This document shows positions 8,191-15,344 of a DNA stretch of 33,970 bases, one piece after another. The notes under the pieces were generated by a model. The model had not been told where the DNA came from. It did not search any database and saw only the letters and a list, made by a program, of their open reading frames with translations. Every line of letters begins with the position of its first letter. Position 1 is the first letter of the stretch. The DNA is from Gammaproteobacteria bacterium (GTDB lineage Bacteria > Pseudomonadota > Gammaproteobacteria > Ga0077536): NCBI GenBank assembly GCA_003540955.1, contig DPMX01000016.1, positions 1 through 33,970 on the forward strand. Direction: 5' to 3'. A program made the position numbers and the translations under genes.

Positions 8191-8841
8191 CTAATAAAGC
8201 TCGTTGCGGTAATTGTCTTCGATATATTCGTCCGCGCTCTTCACCTCGTCCTCCGCAGGCGGATTACCTGCATCAGCCGTTTGATCAAGAATCATCTTCC
8301 CGAGAGAAGGCATTTCACTACGATCTTGACGACTTTCTGGATCCCAGAGCTTCGATCGGCGAAACGCCTTCGCGCAATGCAAGTACGCCTCTTCAACTGC
8401 GACCAAAACACCTACCTTTGGGATCTTTCCTTTTACAGCACAACGCTCAAGCAGTGCAGGATCTTTAACGACCGTAGCACGGCCGTTCACACGTAAGGTC
8501 TCATCGTACCCTGGAACCAGGAACAGAAGACCGACATTCGGATTCTCGGTAATATTGATCAACGTATCAACTCGATTGTTTCCGGGGCGTTCCGGGATAA
8601 AAATAGTGTTGTCGTCCAAGACCAGTACGAAGCCGGGTTTATCGCCTCTCGGCGACACATCAGCCTTACCATTGGCACTCGCCGTGCCTATAGTTAAAAA
8701 GGGAGAGCGCCGGACTAACTCACGACAATATTTATCGAGCCTTGGAAGCGCCTTCTTAGCTGCTAATTCCATCGGGGTTCCTATCACTCCCCGCACCGAA
8801 TCCTCGTCGGCTAATACTGCTGCAAAAGGACTATTACTCAT
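8191..8841 (-). CDS. PPOX-type flavoprotein (MSMEG_1061/DR2398-like)
   Basis: Pyridoxamine-5'-phosphate-oxidase-fold protein that likely binds FMN. It resembles the MSMEG_1061/DR2398 subfamily: FLTIGTASANGKADVSPRGD (48-67), IFIPERPGNNR (80-90), NPNVGLLFLVPGYDETLRVNGRA (100-122) and a conserved cysteine/histidine helix AYLHCAKAFRRSKLW. Members are annotated only generally as flavin-dependent oxidoreductases; physiological substrates are unknown. I start at the ATG 8839-8841 (216 residues) behind GGGTGA; a TTG ten codons upstream is possible. The start codon lies inside one copy of a repeated TGATATCACCC element. The gene sits 41 bp upstream of ttcA and 72 bp downstream of the amidohydrolase-like gene on the same strand, so it could close that operon. 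Confidence 0.85.
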   Translation of the reverse strand: MSNSPFAAVLADEDSVRGVIGTPMELAAKKALPRLDKYCRELVRRSPFLTIGTASANGKADVSPRGDKPGFVLVLDDNTIFIPERPGNNRVDTLINITENPNVGLLFLVPGYDETLRVNGRATVVKDPALLERCAVKGKIPKVGVLVAVEEAYLHCAKAFRRSKLWDPESRQDRSEMPSLGKMILDQTADAGNPPAEDEVKSADEYIEDNYRNELY

Positions 8842-8873
8842 GATATCACCCGCTGATTGATTTGATATCACCC
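8841..8873. repeat. Two 11-bp direct repeats TGATATCACCC, 22 bp apart
   Basis: TGATATCACCC occurs at 8841-8851 and 8863-8873 on the plus strand, exactly 22 bp apart, which is two helical turns. Each copy contains the palindrome TGATATCA. The pair sits over and just upstream of the start codon of the PPOX gene read leftward, the position expected for an operator or a translational control site. No third exact copy was noticed in an intergenic region here. A protein-binding role is inference. Confidence 0.45.
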
Positions 8874-8913
8874 ACTATAGCAAACAGACTCGCTGGCTGG
8901 TGGCAAAAAGCTA

Positions 8914-9669
8914 CTACACCGCTTGCAGCGACTTCTTAAGGGTACGTGCCAACCTCGAGGCCCATTCATCCTGTCCGACCTCTGAGGCAATCAGATCTTG
9001 CCGGACCTCAATCAAAACGTGAGGTATCCCGCGCCCCTCACCGTGGAGTGGAATCCCGTAGTCATTGTTGTCAAGGCGATAGGGTTCGTTCTCCCCCACA
9101 CACAAATCACTGTCGTCACGCAGGAGCTTTAACATTTGATCCCCTATACGGCGGTCGTCATTGAAAAGTATGCCAACGTGCCACGGTCGCGCTTCACCCA
9201 AATACACCGGGGTGAAACTGTGAACTGCTACAAATATCGTCGGTTGTTTATCTTCACGACGATCGAGCAAACCAGCTATCATCTCATGGTACGGAAAAAA
9301 GATTTCACTAAACCGTTGTTCGCGCTCCAGTTCGCTTAAGTTTTGATTTCCCGGAATAACGGTACGTTCACTCTTGGCTGGGATCAGTTGCTCACTGTCA
9401 CGCGGCCGATTACAGTCAATTACTAAACGCGAATAATTTTGCATGACCAAAGTCGCGTCTAGCTGATCAGCTAGACGCCGAGATAGCCCAGCCGCACCAA
9501 TGTCCCAAGCTATATGGCGTTGCAAATTGGATGAATCCAAGCCAAGCGCGTCTAGCGATATCGGAATATGGTTTGACGCGTGGTCACAAGTAAGAAAAAA
9601 AGGCGACTTTCCATGCTCCCGTTCTACCGAAACGGGACGCCACTCACCTTCGGCCAAAAGACCACTCAT
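8914..9669 (-). CDS. N-formylglutamate amidohydrolase family protein
   Basis: 251-residue member of the FGase family, zinc amidohydrolases that include HutG-type N-formylglutamate deformylases. Family landmarks are TCDHASNHIP (27-36), HIAWDIGA followed by a Ser/Arg-rich helix, YSRLVIDCNR, FVAVHSFTPVYLG, WHVGILFNDD and HVLIEVRQDLI near the end. No histidine-degradation genes (hutH, hutU, hutI) are in the window, so the hut role is doubtful; many orphan family members act on other formyl- or acyl-amino acids. The start codon overlaps the stop of the upstream PPOX gene (ATGA at 9666-9669), which implies coupled translation, and the glutamine-synthetase-like gene is the next one upstream. A role in processing a glutamate-type amide is a reasonable inference, not shown. 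Confidence 0.85.
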   Translation of the reverse strand: MSGLLAEGEWRPVSVEREHGKSPFFLTCDHASNHIPISLDALGLDSSNLQRHIAWDIGAAGLSRRLADQLDATLVMQNYSRLVIDCNRPRDSEQLIPAKSERTVIPGNQNLSELEREQRFSEIFFPYHEMIAGLLDRREDKQPTIFVAVHSFTPVYLGEARPWHVGILFNDDRRIGDQMLKLLRDDSDLCVGENEPYRLDNNDYGIPLHGEGRGIPHVLIEVRQDLIASEVGQDEWASRLARTLKKSLQAV

Positions 9670-10196
9670 CCTTGGCTCTCGGCCCCAGCTCGTTCGTGAA
9701 GCTCTTCATGAAAATAGCGTTTATGCCAACCGAAGCCTTGCCAGGTTGTAAGCTTTTCTGGCACGATCTTAAATGTCCAACACGGCTCTACGTTTACAGA
9801 GCCACGATATTCAGCAGCCTTCTCACCTAAATAGCGTGGGCCTGTATGTTCTTCACCGAGCGTATTCCAGAGCGACTTCTCGCCATTATCTAAATACGGT
9901 CCAACGGGCTCTTCAACCACGATCGCTTTTCCCTCACACAATACCTTGCGAATCGGCGGCTCAGGCTCATCGACGACAATAGAAACCCGAGGATCGTCAG
10001 CCATATACCGCGCCCATTCAGAACGCGCGCGCGGAATCACCCAAAAAGCCTCACCATCCCAGTGGTACCACGTTGGCACGACGTACGGCGCACCATCCGA
10101 TTTCAGGCAGGCTAGTCGCGCTATCCAGGGCAATTTCAGAAACTCATCCATCTCTTCGGCATTAAGGGCACCGAACTTTTCACCACGCCAACTCAT
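9666..10196 (-). CDS. Pyridoxamine 5'-phosphate oxidase family (PPOX) protein
   Basis: 176-residue split-barrel flavin- or F420-binding protein. Seen are a helix-strand start EMDEFLKLPWIARLACLKSDGAPYVVPTWY (15-44), FWVIPRARSEWARYMADDPRVSIVVDEP (51-78), and the second half GKAIVVEEPVGP and WTFKIVPEKLTTWQGFGWHKRY. This is the usual layout of the general PPOX family (TIGR03618-like), which reduces or binds small cofactors; the substrate is unknown. It differs clearly from the PPOX protein at 8191-8841, so the two are not recent duplicates. Start ATG 10194-10196 follows GGAGG with four bases spacing; a TTG five codons earlier would leave the Shine-Dalgarno inside the gene. The stop overlaps the next gene by four bases. 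Confidence 0.85.
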   Translation of the reverse strand: MSWRGEKFGALNAEEMDEFLKLPWIARLACLKSDGAPYVVPTWYHWDGEAFWVIPRARSEWARYMADDPRVSIVVDEPEPPIRKVLCEGKAIVVEEPVGPYLDNGEKSLWNTLGEEHTGPRYLGEKAAEYRGSVNVEPCWTFKIVPEKLTTWQGFGWHKRYFHEELHERAGAESQG

Positions 10197-10249
10197 ATTG
10201 CCTCCAATCAATAGCTCCGAACCACAAAATATCTATCAGTTGTGACCGT

Positions 10250-11719
10250 TCAATAAACCTCAAAATATTCACGCTGTTCCCAATCGGTAACATGTTTTAA
10301 AAATCGATCAATCTCACATTGTTTAACCGCGAGTATATAGTCTATAAAAGGATCACCAAATCGCTGTCGATAGAATTTACTTTTCGCCAATGATGCTACG
10401 GCTTCCATTAGGCTTGCCGGAAGCTTTGGTTTATCGGATTCGTATGGGGCGGTCTCGGGTAAACCTGGATCAAGACGGCGTTCTATGCCATCAAGCCCGC
10501 TAGCAATCTGCGAGGCCATATAGAGATAAGGGTTGGCAGAAGGCTCCCCGGCTCGATTCTCGATATGTGTTGCGTAGTCTCCTGGACCACCCAAGACTCG
10601 AATCATCGCGGCCCTGTTTTCGCGCGCCCAGGTAATGCGATCAGGGGCGAAGGAATTCGGAATAAATCGTTTATAGCCGTTGATCGTTGGGGTGACGAAC
10701 ACCGACGATGGTACCGCGTGCTCGAGTATTCCGCCGACAAATTGCCGCCCGATCTCGGACAACGAATGGTTGTTTGTTTCGAGGTTGGCGAATAAGTTCT
10801 GCTCACCATGCGAGTCACAGATCGATTGATGCAGATGCCAACCGCTAGAGAAAAAGTTAGGTAGCGCTGGCCGTGTCATGAACGTCGCATGATAACCATT
10901 CCGACGACAGATTTGTTTCGTCGCGTTGCGAAACATCAGCATATTATCAGCGCCAGCAATCCCACGGACCGGATCGAAGGTAAACTCGCATTGTCCCGGA
11001 CCCCATTCGTCTTCCATCGTCCTGAGCGGCAAACCCAGTAACTCAAGGTCATCGTGTAGCTTTTGTAGAATTGGGTCAATTTCGTCCTGCCGAGCCTCCG
11101 TAAGGTACTGGAAACCATGGGCGATCGTACTCACCTCTGGGGGATCAGGCGGCCAACCCGATTGTTCCGGTAACAATTTCGCGTCCTCTAACTTGGTTAT
11201 ATAGAACTCAACTTCCAATCCGCTAATGTAGTCGTAACCGAGATCACTTAGAGCGTTGAGCTGCCGTTTCATTACATGACGCGTATCAAAGGGCATTGGC
11301 TCACCACTTGCGAGATACATTTCTGATAACACCCACCCGGTACGTGGAGCCCATGGTAATAAACGAAAAGTCATCGGGTCCGGCACTAGAATTGCGTCTG
11401 GCCCCCCCGCCAAAGCATTCATCCCAAGTCCGGCATCGCTACTGAATATCGTAGCAATAAAGTTATTCGTGGTATCCATGAACAGAGTTGCCGTTTGGAA
11501 ATCAACACCATTTTTTAGTGCTAACAGAAAATCGTGCGCCATAACGTTCTTGCCGCGCACAACACCATGTTGATCTCCCCAGGCAATCCGTATGGTCCGG
11601 ATATCGTGCTGCTCAATCTCCGATTTCAATCGTTCGGCCGCAGCTGCCTGCTCCTCGGACCACAAGCCGTAACGTTCTACGAAATCAAGCTGTCCAACAC
11701 TACCATCTTGGATTGTCAT
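10250..11719 (-). CDS. Glutamine synthetase family gamma-glutamyl ligase
   Basis: 489-residue member of the type I glutamine synthetase fold, ATP-dependent enzymes that join the glutamate gamma-carboxyl to ammonia or an amine. Metal and substrate residues are kept in the motifs GLEVEFYI, EDEWGPGQCEFTF, GWHLHQS, YKRFIPNSFAPDRITWARENR and HIENRAGEPSANPYLYMASQ. The N-terminal beta-grasp part (TIRIAWGDQHGVVRGKNV) is the PuuA/GlnT-like type, and I do not see the adenylylation-loop pattern of housekeeping GlnA. That favours a catabolic amine ligase such as a gamma-glutamylpolyamine or gamma-glutamylamide synthetase. Start ATG 11717-11719 has GGGGGG just before it; an ATG five codons upstream is possible. 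It heads the minus-strand group with the PPOX and amidohydrolase-like genes (53-bp gap). Confidence 0.88.
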   Translation of the reverse strand: MTIQDGSVGQLDFVERYGLWSEEQAAAAERLKSEIEQHDIRTIRIAWGDQHGVVRGKNVMAHDFLLALKNGVDFQTATLFMDTTNNFIATIFSSDAGLGMNALAGGPDAILVPDPMTFRLLPWAPRTGWVLSEMYLASGEPMPFDTRHVMKRQLNALSDLGYDYISGLEVEFYITKLEDAKLLPEQSGWPPDPPEVSTIAHGFQYLTEARQDEIDPILQKLHDDLELLGLPLRTMEDEWGPGQCEFTFDPVRGIAGADNMLMFRNATKQICRRNGYHATFMTRPALPNFFSSGWHLHQSICDSHGEQNLFANLETNNHSLSEIGRQFVGGILEHAVPSSVFVTPTINGYKRFIPNSFAPDRITWARENRAAMIRVLGGPGDYATHIENRAGEPSANPYLYMASQIASGLDGIERRLDPGLPETAPYESDKPKLPASLMEAVASLAKSKFYRQRFGDPFIDYILAVKQCEIDRFLKHVTDWEQREYFEVY

Positions 11720-11763
11720 GTTCCCCCCTAACATCCCAGGTCGACAAGTAGGTCAGTATAAAG

Positions 11764-11775
11764 ACCCGCGCGGGT
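11764..11775. promoter_or_regulatory. 12-bp GC-rich perfect palindrome in divergent promoter region
   Basis: ACCCGCGCGGGT is a perfect 12-bp palindrome in the 189-bp gap between the leftward glutamine-synthetase-like gene and the rightward cysteine-desulfurase-like gene, about 45 bases before the former's ATG. It is much more GC-rich than its surroundings. A dimeric repressor or activator site controlling both genes is one reading; a chance palindrome is possible. Confidence 0.35.
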
Positions 11776-11908
11776 TGCGCCAATTGCCTGTCATACTTGC
11801 GCTCAGTAGCCTGACCATCGCATCATGGAATTAATTAAAGCACAATCGTCTGTTGCAGTAGAGCGTGGGTGCATGCGCAGACCCAAAGACAATCCTAGGA
11901 TTAATCTC

Positions 11909-13147
11909 ATGGCCTACACCGAAATAGAGAGTTTGAAAGCCTGCACGGATTTCCCCGCACTCACACGTTCTATCAACGGTCATCCGGTTGCGTTTCTAGA
12001 TGGCCCGGGAGGAACTCAGGTGCCTGAATCAGTACTCTCAGCCATCCGCGATAGCTATATAGAACGCAACGCAAACTTTGATGGGTGTTTCCAAACGTCG
12101 GTCGATGTCACTGCGGCAGTCGCCGCCGCAAGGACTGCGGTTGCGGATTTTATCGGCGCGGATAGCGGAGCGGATATTTCATTCGGTGCGAATATGACAA
12201 CACTAAACTTTGCTCTAAGTCGCGCTTTGGGGAGAGGGATGAATCCAGGTGATGAGGTCGTCATCACTCAACTCGACCACGAGGCCAATCGCGGGCCCTG
12301 GCTGAACCTAACAGAACAAGGATTAGTAGTCCGTGAGGTAAGGCTCAATCGTGACGGACGTCTAGATTTGAATAGCCTAATCGACAACATTAATGCACGA
12401 ACTCGGATCGTAGCGCTGGGCATGGCATCCAATTCAATCGGCACGGTAACCGCAGTGAACCAAGTACGAACACTCTGCACAGACGTCGGCGCATACCTCG
12501 TCGTCGATGCTGTGCATTATGCTGCCCACTTCCCGCTGGACGTTTTGGCTTTGGGCGTCGATTTTCTTTTGTGTTCGGCTTACAAATTTTATGGACCCCA
12601 TGTTGGAATTTTGTATTCGCGCAGCGGCCTGCTCAACCAGATCGAACCGGATTACCTACGCACGCAAAAAGCGATCGCGCCATACAGAATTGAGACCGGA
12701 ACGCTAAACCACGCCGCACTTTCAGGTGTTACGGCAGCTATCGAATACATTGAAAAGTGGGGCTTTGGGAAATCACGCCGCGAACGTCTTGTGTCTTCAA
12801 TGGATGCCCTGCATCACTACGAGACAGACCTCGCACAATACTATTACAACTCAGTCAAGGATATATCCGGCGTTAACGTCTGGGGGCCAGGATTCGATGC
12901 GAGCCCGCGCGCGCCAACCGTATCGATCACTATCAACGACCAAGACCCGGAGCAGATAGCCCAGACACTTGCTAGAAGCGGACTACAGGTATGGCACGGT
13001 CACTTCTACGCCATTAAGGTGCTTGAAGTACTAGGGCTCGTCGATCGTGGCGGCCTATTACGAGTCGGTATATCAATGTATAACACGCGGCGTGAGATCG
13101 ATCGATTGTTAGAGAAAATCGAGGCAATCGCAAGAAAATTATACTAA
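11909..13147 (+). CDS. Cysteine desulfurase-like aminotransferase class V protein (VC1184 type)
   Basis: PLP enzyme of fold type I, close to the SufS/CsdA group but of the VC1184-like subfamily, whose members have no settled reaction. The start HPVAFLDGPGGTQVP, the cofactor residues in VVDAVHYAAH (D200, H203), the Schiff-base lysine in CSAYKFYGPHVG (K226) and ETGTLNHAAL are all in place. I choose ATG 11909 because AGGA lies eight bases before it and it gives the family-like N-terminus MAYTEIESLKACTDFPALTRS; an ATG at 11825 would add 28 residues with no Shine-Dalgarno. Length is then 412 residues. I see no SufE or scaffold partner. The next gene, a haem-monooxygenase-like protein, follows after 26 bp on the same strand. 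Confidence 0.88.
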   Translation: MAYTEIESLKACTDFPALTRSINGHPVAFLDGPGGTQVPESVLSAIRDSYIERNANFDGCFQTSVDVTAAVAAARTAVADFIGADSGADISFGANMTTLNFALSRALGRGMNPGDEVVITQLDHEANRGPWLNLTEQGLVVREVRLNRDGRLDLNSLIDNINARTRIVALGMASNSIGTVTAVNQVRTLCTDVGAYLVVDAVHYAAHFPLDVLALGVDFLLCSAYKFYGPHVGILYSRSGLLNQIEPDYLRTQKAIAPYRIETGTLNHAALSGVTAAIEYIEKWGFGKSRRERLVSSMDALHHYETDLAQYYYNSVKDISGVNVWGPGFDASPRAPTVSITINDQDPEQIAQTLARSGLQVWHGHFYAIKVLEVLGLVDRGGLLRVGISMYNTRREIDRLLEKIEAIARKLY

Positions 13148-13173
13148 TAGCTAATCTACACTCTAGGAGTAAT

Positions 13174-13494
13174 ATGATGTTTATTGCGATGAATCGGTTC
13201 AAAATAGCGCCGGGGTTTGAGGAAGGGTTCGAAAAGATCTGGCGAGAACGCGACAGCTACCTGCTAGAAGTTCCAGGCTTTGAATCGTTTGCCTTACTAA
13301 AAGGCGGGTTCGTTGAAGTACCAGACGGCGACGACTACGTTCTTTACTCTAGTCATACCGTCTGGGAAACTCGCGCCGCCTTCGTTACCTGGACCGAATC
13401 TGCCCATTTTCGCCGCGCACACGCCCAAAGAAGTGCACCTAAGGGAACCTACCTCGCCCACCCGAACCTAGAAACGTTTGAGCAAGTACTTTAG
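13174..13494 (+). CDS. ABM-domain haem-degrading monooxygenase (IsdG/HmoA-like)
   Basis: 106-residue ferredoxin-like alpha-beta barrel protein of the antibiotic biosynthesis monooxygenase fold. The N/W/H catalytic triad of IsdG-type haem monooxygenases is recognisable: N7 in MFIAMNRF, W73 in AAFVTW and H83 in FRRAH, with the same ten-residue W-to-H spacing as IsdG. This supports haem cleavage with iron release, though related ABM proteins oxidise quinones. AGGAG four bases before ATG 13174 (or seven before the next ATG codon) fixes the start. It is co-directional with the PLP gene 26 bp upstream and ends 34 bp from the convergent alpha/beta hydrolase gene. Confidence 0.8.
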   Translation: MMFIAMNRFKIAPGFEEGFEKIWRERDSYLLEVPGFESFALLKGGFVEVPDGDDYVLYSSHTVWETRAAFVTWTESAHFRRAHAQRSAPKGTYLAHPNLETFEQVL

Positions 13495-13528
13495 GTACAG
13501 CGCTGCACTAGTCTGAATCGAAAAACCG

Positions 13529-14332
13529 CTAATTGTTAGCCAAAAACGGTAACAGAATATCGCAAAACCGTTTCTTTTGCTCACGGCCAGCGACTACATG
13601 TGCAACATCTTCCATCATCACCCCAGTAGCGTTGGGCAGACCGTGCTCCAGCGGCTCAGTGCTGCGAGGGCCGGTTATCATATCTTTGCCTGCGTGCAAC
13701 ACCAGCGTCGGTGTCGTAATCCTGTGTAGCTCGGACGATGTATCATGTCCGATGCAAGCTTGCACCAAACGTCGATGAGTCTCGAAATTATTAGCCAACT
13801 CTTTCCATCCACCATCATACCCAAGCAGCTTATCCCGATTCGCATTGTAGTAATCTGGCAAAAATGACTGCATGACAACTAACCGCTGAAATTCAAGGAA
13901 ACCGGCCTCCCGATGAACGGTGACAAACATTTCAAGTTGATCCTGCAATAAAGGATCCATTTTAACCCAGCAACCCATGTTGACCATACAACGCACCAGG
14001 TCTGGCCGCATCAACGATACCCGCTGGGCGATACAAGCACCCATCCCAACGAGGCCAATAAACCGCACATCCGTCCATCCTAGGTAATCGAACAAGCCGA
14101 TAACATCAGCGGCGTGCAGTTCGATCGTCGGCTCAATTGATAAGTCGTCTGCCGAATCACACACACCCCGATAATCTATACATAACACGGCATATTCGTC
14201 TGTTAGGCCCCGTGCGAGGTGATGCTCACTACCATGACAAAAAGTGCCCCAACCACCGATACAAATCGCCGGCTCTCCCTCCCCGTGAATCTCGTAGTAC
14301 ATTTGGTGGTTATTAATATTGGCGATCGGCAC
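13529..14332 (-). CDS. Alpha/beta hydrolase fold protein lacking the serine nucleophile
   Basis: 267-residue alpha/beta hydrolase related to PcaD/BioH-type enzymes. The HG-like oxyanion region is GGWGTFCHG (26-34), the loop DYRGVCDS (53-60), the acid is D217 (LHAGKDM) and the histidine is H245 (EDVAHVV). At the nucleophile elbow, where relatives have GHSMGG, this protein reads LVGMGAC, so the serine position is G96 (codon GGG). No Ser, Cys or Asp stands there, so ordinary esterase chemistry is unlikely; it may be a binding protein, a lyase or cofactor-free oxygenase-like enzyme, or inactive. Start GTG 14330-14332 has AAAGGA seven bases upstream. It is the last gene downstream of the hyuA-hyuB-amidase series, after a 198-bp gap in which I see no gene. 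Confidence 0.85.
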   Translation of the reverse strand: MPIANINNHQMYYEIHGEGEPAICIGGWGTFCHGSEHHLARGLTDEYAVLCIDYRGVCDSADDLSIEPTIELHAADVIGLFDYLGWTDVRFIGLVGMGACIAQRVSLMRPDLVRCMVNMGCWVKMDPLLQDQLEMFVTVHREAGFLEFQRLVVMQSFLPDYYNANRDKLLGYDGGWKELANNFETHRRLVQACIGHDTSSELHRITTPTLVLHAGKDMITGPRSTEPLEHGLPNATGVMMEDVAHVVAGREQKKRFCDILLPFLANN

Positions 14333-14530
14333 TGTCTTTTCCTTTCAACCCGCAACTCAGGCGGCGTTAGAGAATCAGCGAAGAAATCGAAAAAAATGTG
14401 AACTACAAACGGAGCGACTAGGCCACAGAATAAAAAACCTCTGGTCGAAAGGTAAGGATAATATTTTCTTGTCCGATCAGTTGTCGATAGTCTTCTTACC
14501 CAAATATCAGTGGCTCAGATCCCTCGAGCC

Positions 14531-15193
14531 TCAAGGCGCAGCAGCGGCCGTCAAGAGCGGCTCCGTATTTGGCTCTATGTCATCAATATACTTGATTACA
14601 TCTTGTATCTTCATTACGTCTGCATAGCGGCGGCCTACATCCCGCAAATTATCATCGTGCGGACCCTTCTCCATGTCGCCGACACACTCTTCGGGAACAA
14701 TCGTACGGAAACCGTAGGAAAAGCAATCGTTGATTGAAGCACGAACACACCCACTCGTCGTACAACCAGTAATAATAACCGTATCAACACATTGCTTGGT
14801 TAAAAACGGTACTAATGGTGTTTGGAAGAATATAGACGGCGCTGACTTCGTAAATGCTACGTCATACCCCGGCTCGTAGATCCGCGGATCGAGCGCCATA
14901 GACTCATGACCAATAAAAAATTTACCGTCATATAAGGATCGCACTTTCCAGTGTCCCATGTCGTCCGGACCACACCAACCAACATTGCAAGAAGCCACCG
15001 GCAAACCTTTTGCTCGCGCGTGCTTCAGCAAAGTCGCAGTATTCTCTACTGCCGTGTGCACATGCGGCGATTGCCCGGTGGAATATTGCGGATCGGTAAA
15101 TGCCAACTGGAAATCTACGGTGACAACCGCAGGCCGTTCACCAAAGCCGACGTTTAGATCGCCATACCCGGCACTATCGTATCGATCACTCAT
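14531..15193 (-). CDS. Isochorismatase-family cysteine hydrolase, N-carbamoylsarcosine amidohydrolase-like
   Basis: 220-residue cysteine hydrolase. The catalytic triad of the isochorismatase/N-carbamoylsarcosine amidase fold is visible: D27 (VVTVDFQ), K116 (AFTKSAPSIF) and C149 (GCTTSGCVR). The long insertion before the lysine, with WKVRSLYDGKFFIGHESMALDPR, is typical of N-carbamoylsarcosine amidohydrolases, which release ammonia and carbon dioxide from a carbamoyl amino acid. The genes directly upstream on the strand are hyuB and hyuA, whose product class would supply exactly such a carbamoyl compound. The start ATG 15191-15193 has AGGAG six bases before it; an ATG eight codons earlier would place that signal inside the gene. 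The substrate is inferred from fold and context; a maleamate or nicotinamide amidase cannot be fully excluded. Confidence 0.85.
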   Translation of the reverse strand: MSDRYDSAGYGDLNVGFGERPAVVTVDFQLAFTDPQYSTGQSPHVHTAVENTATLLKHARAKGLPVASCNVGWCGPDDMGHWKVRSLYDGKFFIGHESMALDPRIYEPGYDVAFTKSAPSIFFQTPLVPFLTKQCVDTVIITGCTTSGCVRASINDCFSYGFRTIVPEECVGDMEKGPHDDNLRDVGRRYADVMKIQDVIKYIDDIEPNTEPLLTAAAAP

Positions 15194-15267
15194 ACTCCAC
15201 TCCTCTAGTAATGACATCTATCCGAACCACTTGTGATTCTACTTGAAAATTAAACTACGAAGAAAAT

Positions 15268-15283
15268 ATTCTTCTACAAGAAT
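15268..15283. terminator. Weak AT-rich hairpin between hyuB and the amidase gene
   Basis: ATTCTT (15268-15273) and AAGAAT (15278-15283) form a six-pair stem with loop CTAC. A run of seven T follows on the plus strand (15289-15295), and ATTTTCTT follows on the minus strand. It sits in the 151-bp gap after hyuB. With only A-T-rich pairs it would at most attenuate transcription into the amidase gene. Confidence 0.25.
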
Positions 15284-15344
15284 CTTGATTTTTTTAACTC
15301 TCTGGCTGCTCCGTGTTCTTAGTGGTTAGATGTCGACGACTAAG

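Noticed and set aside
8914..9669. Assignment as hutG of histidine degradation
   Set aside because: No other hut gene is nearby, and the family has many members with other substrates; left without a gene symbol.
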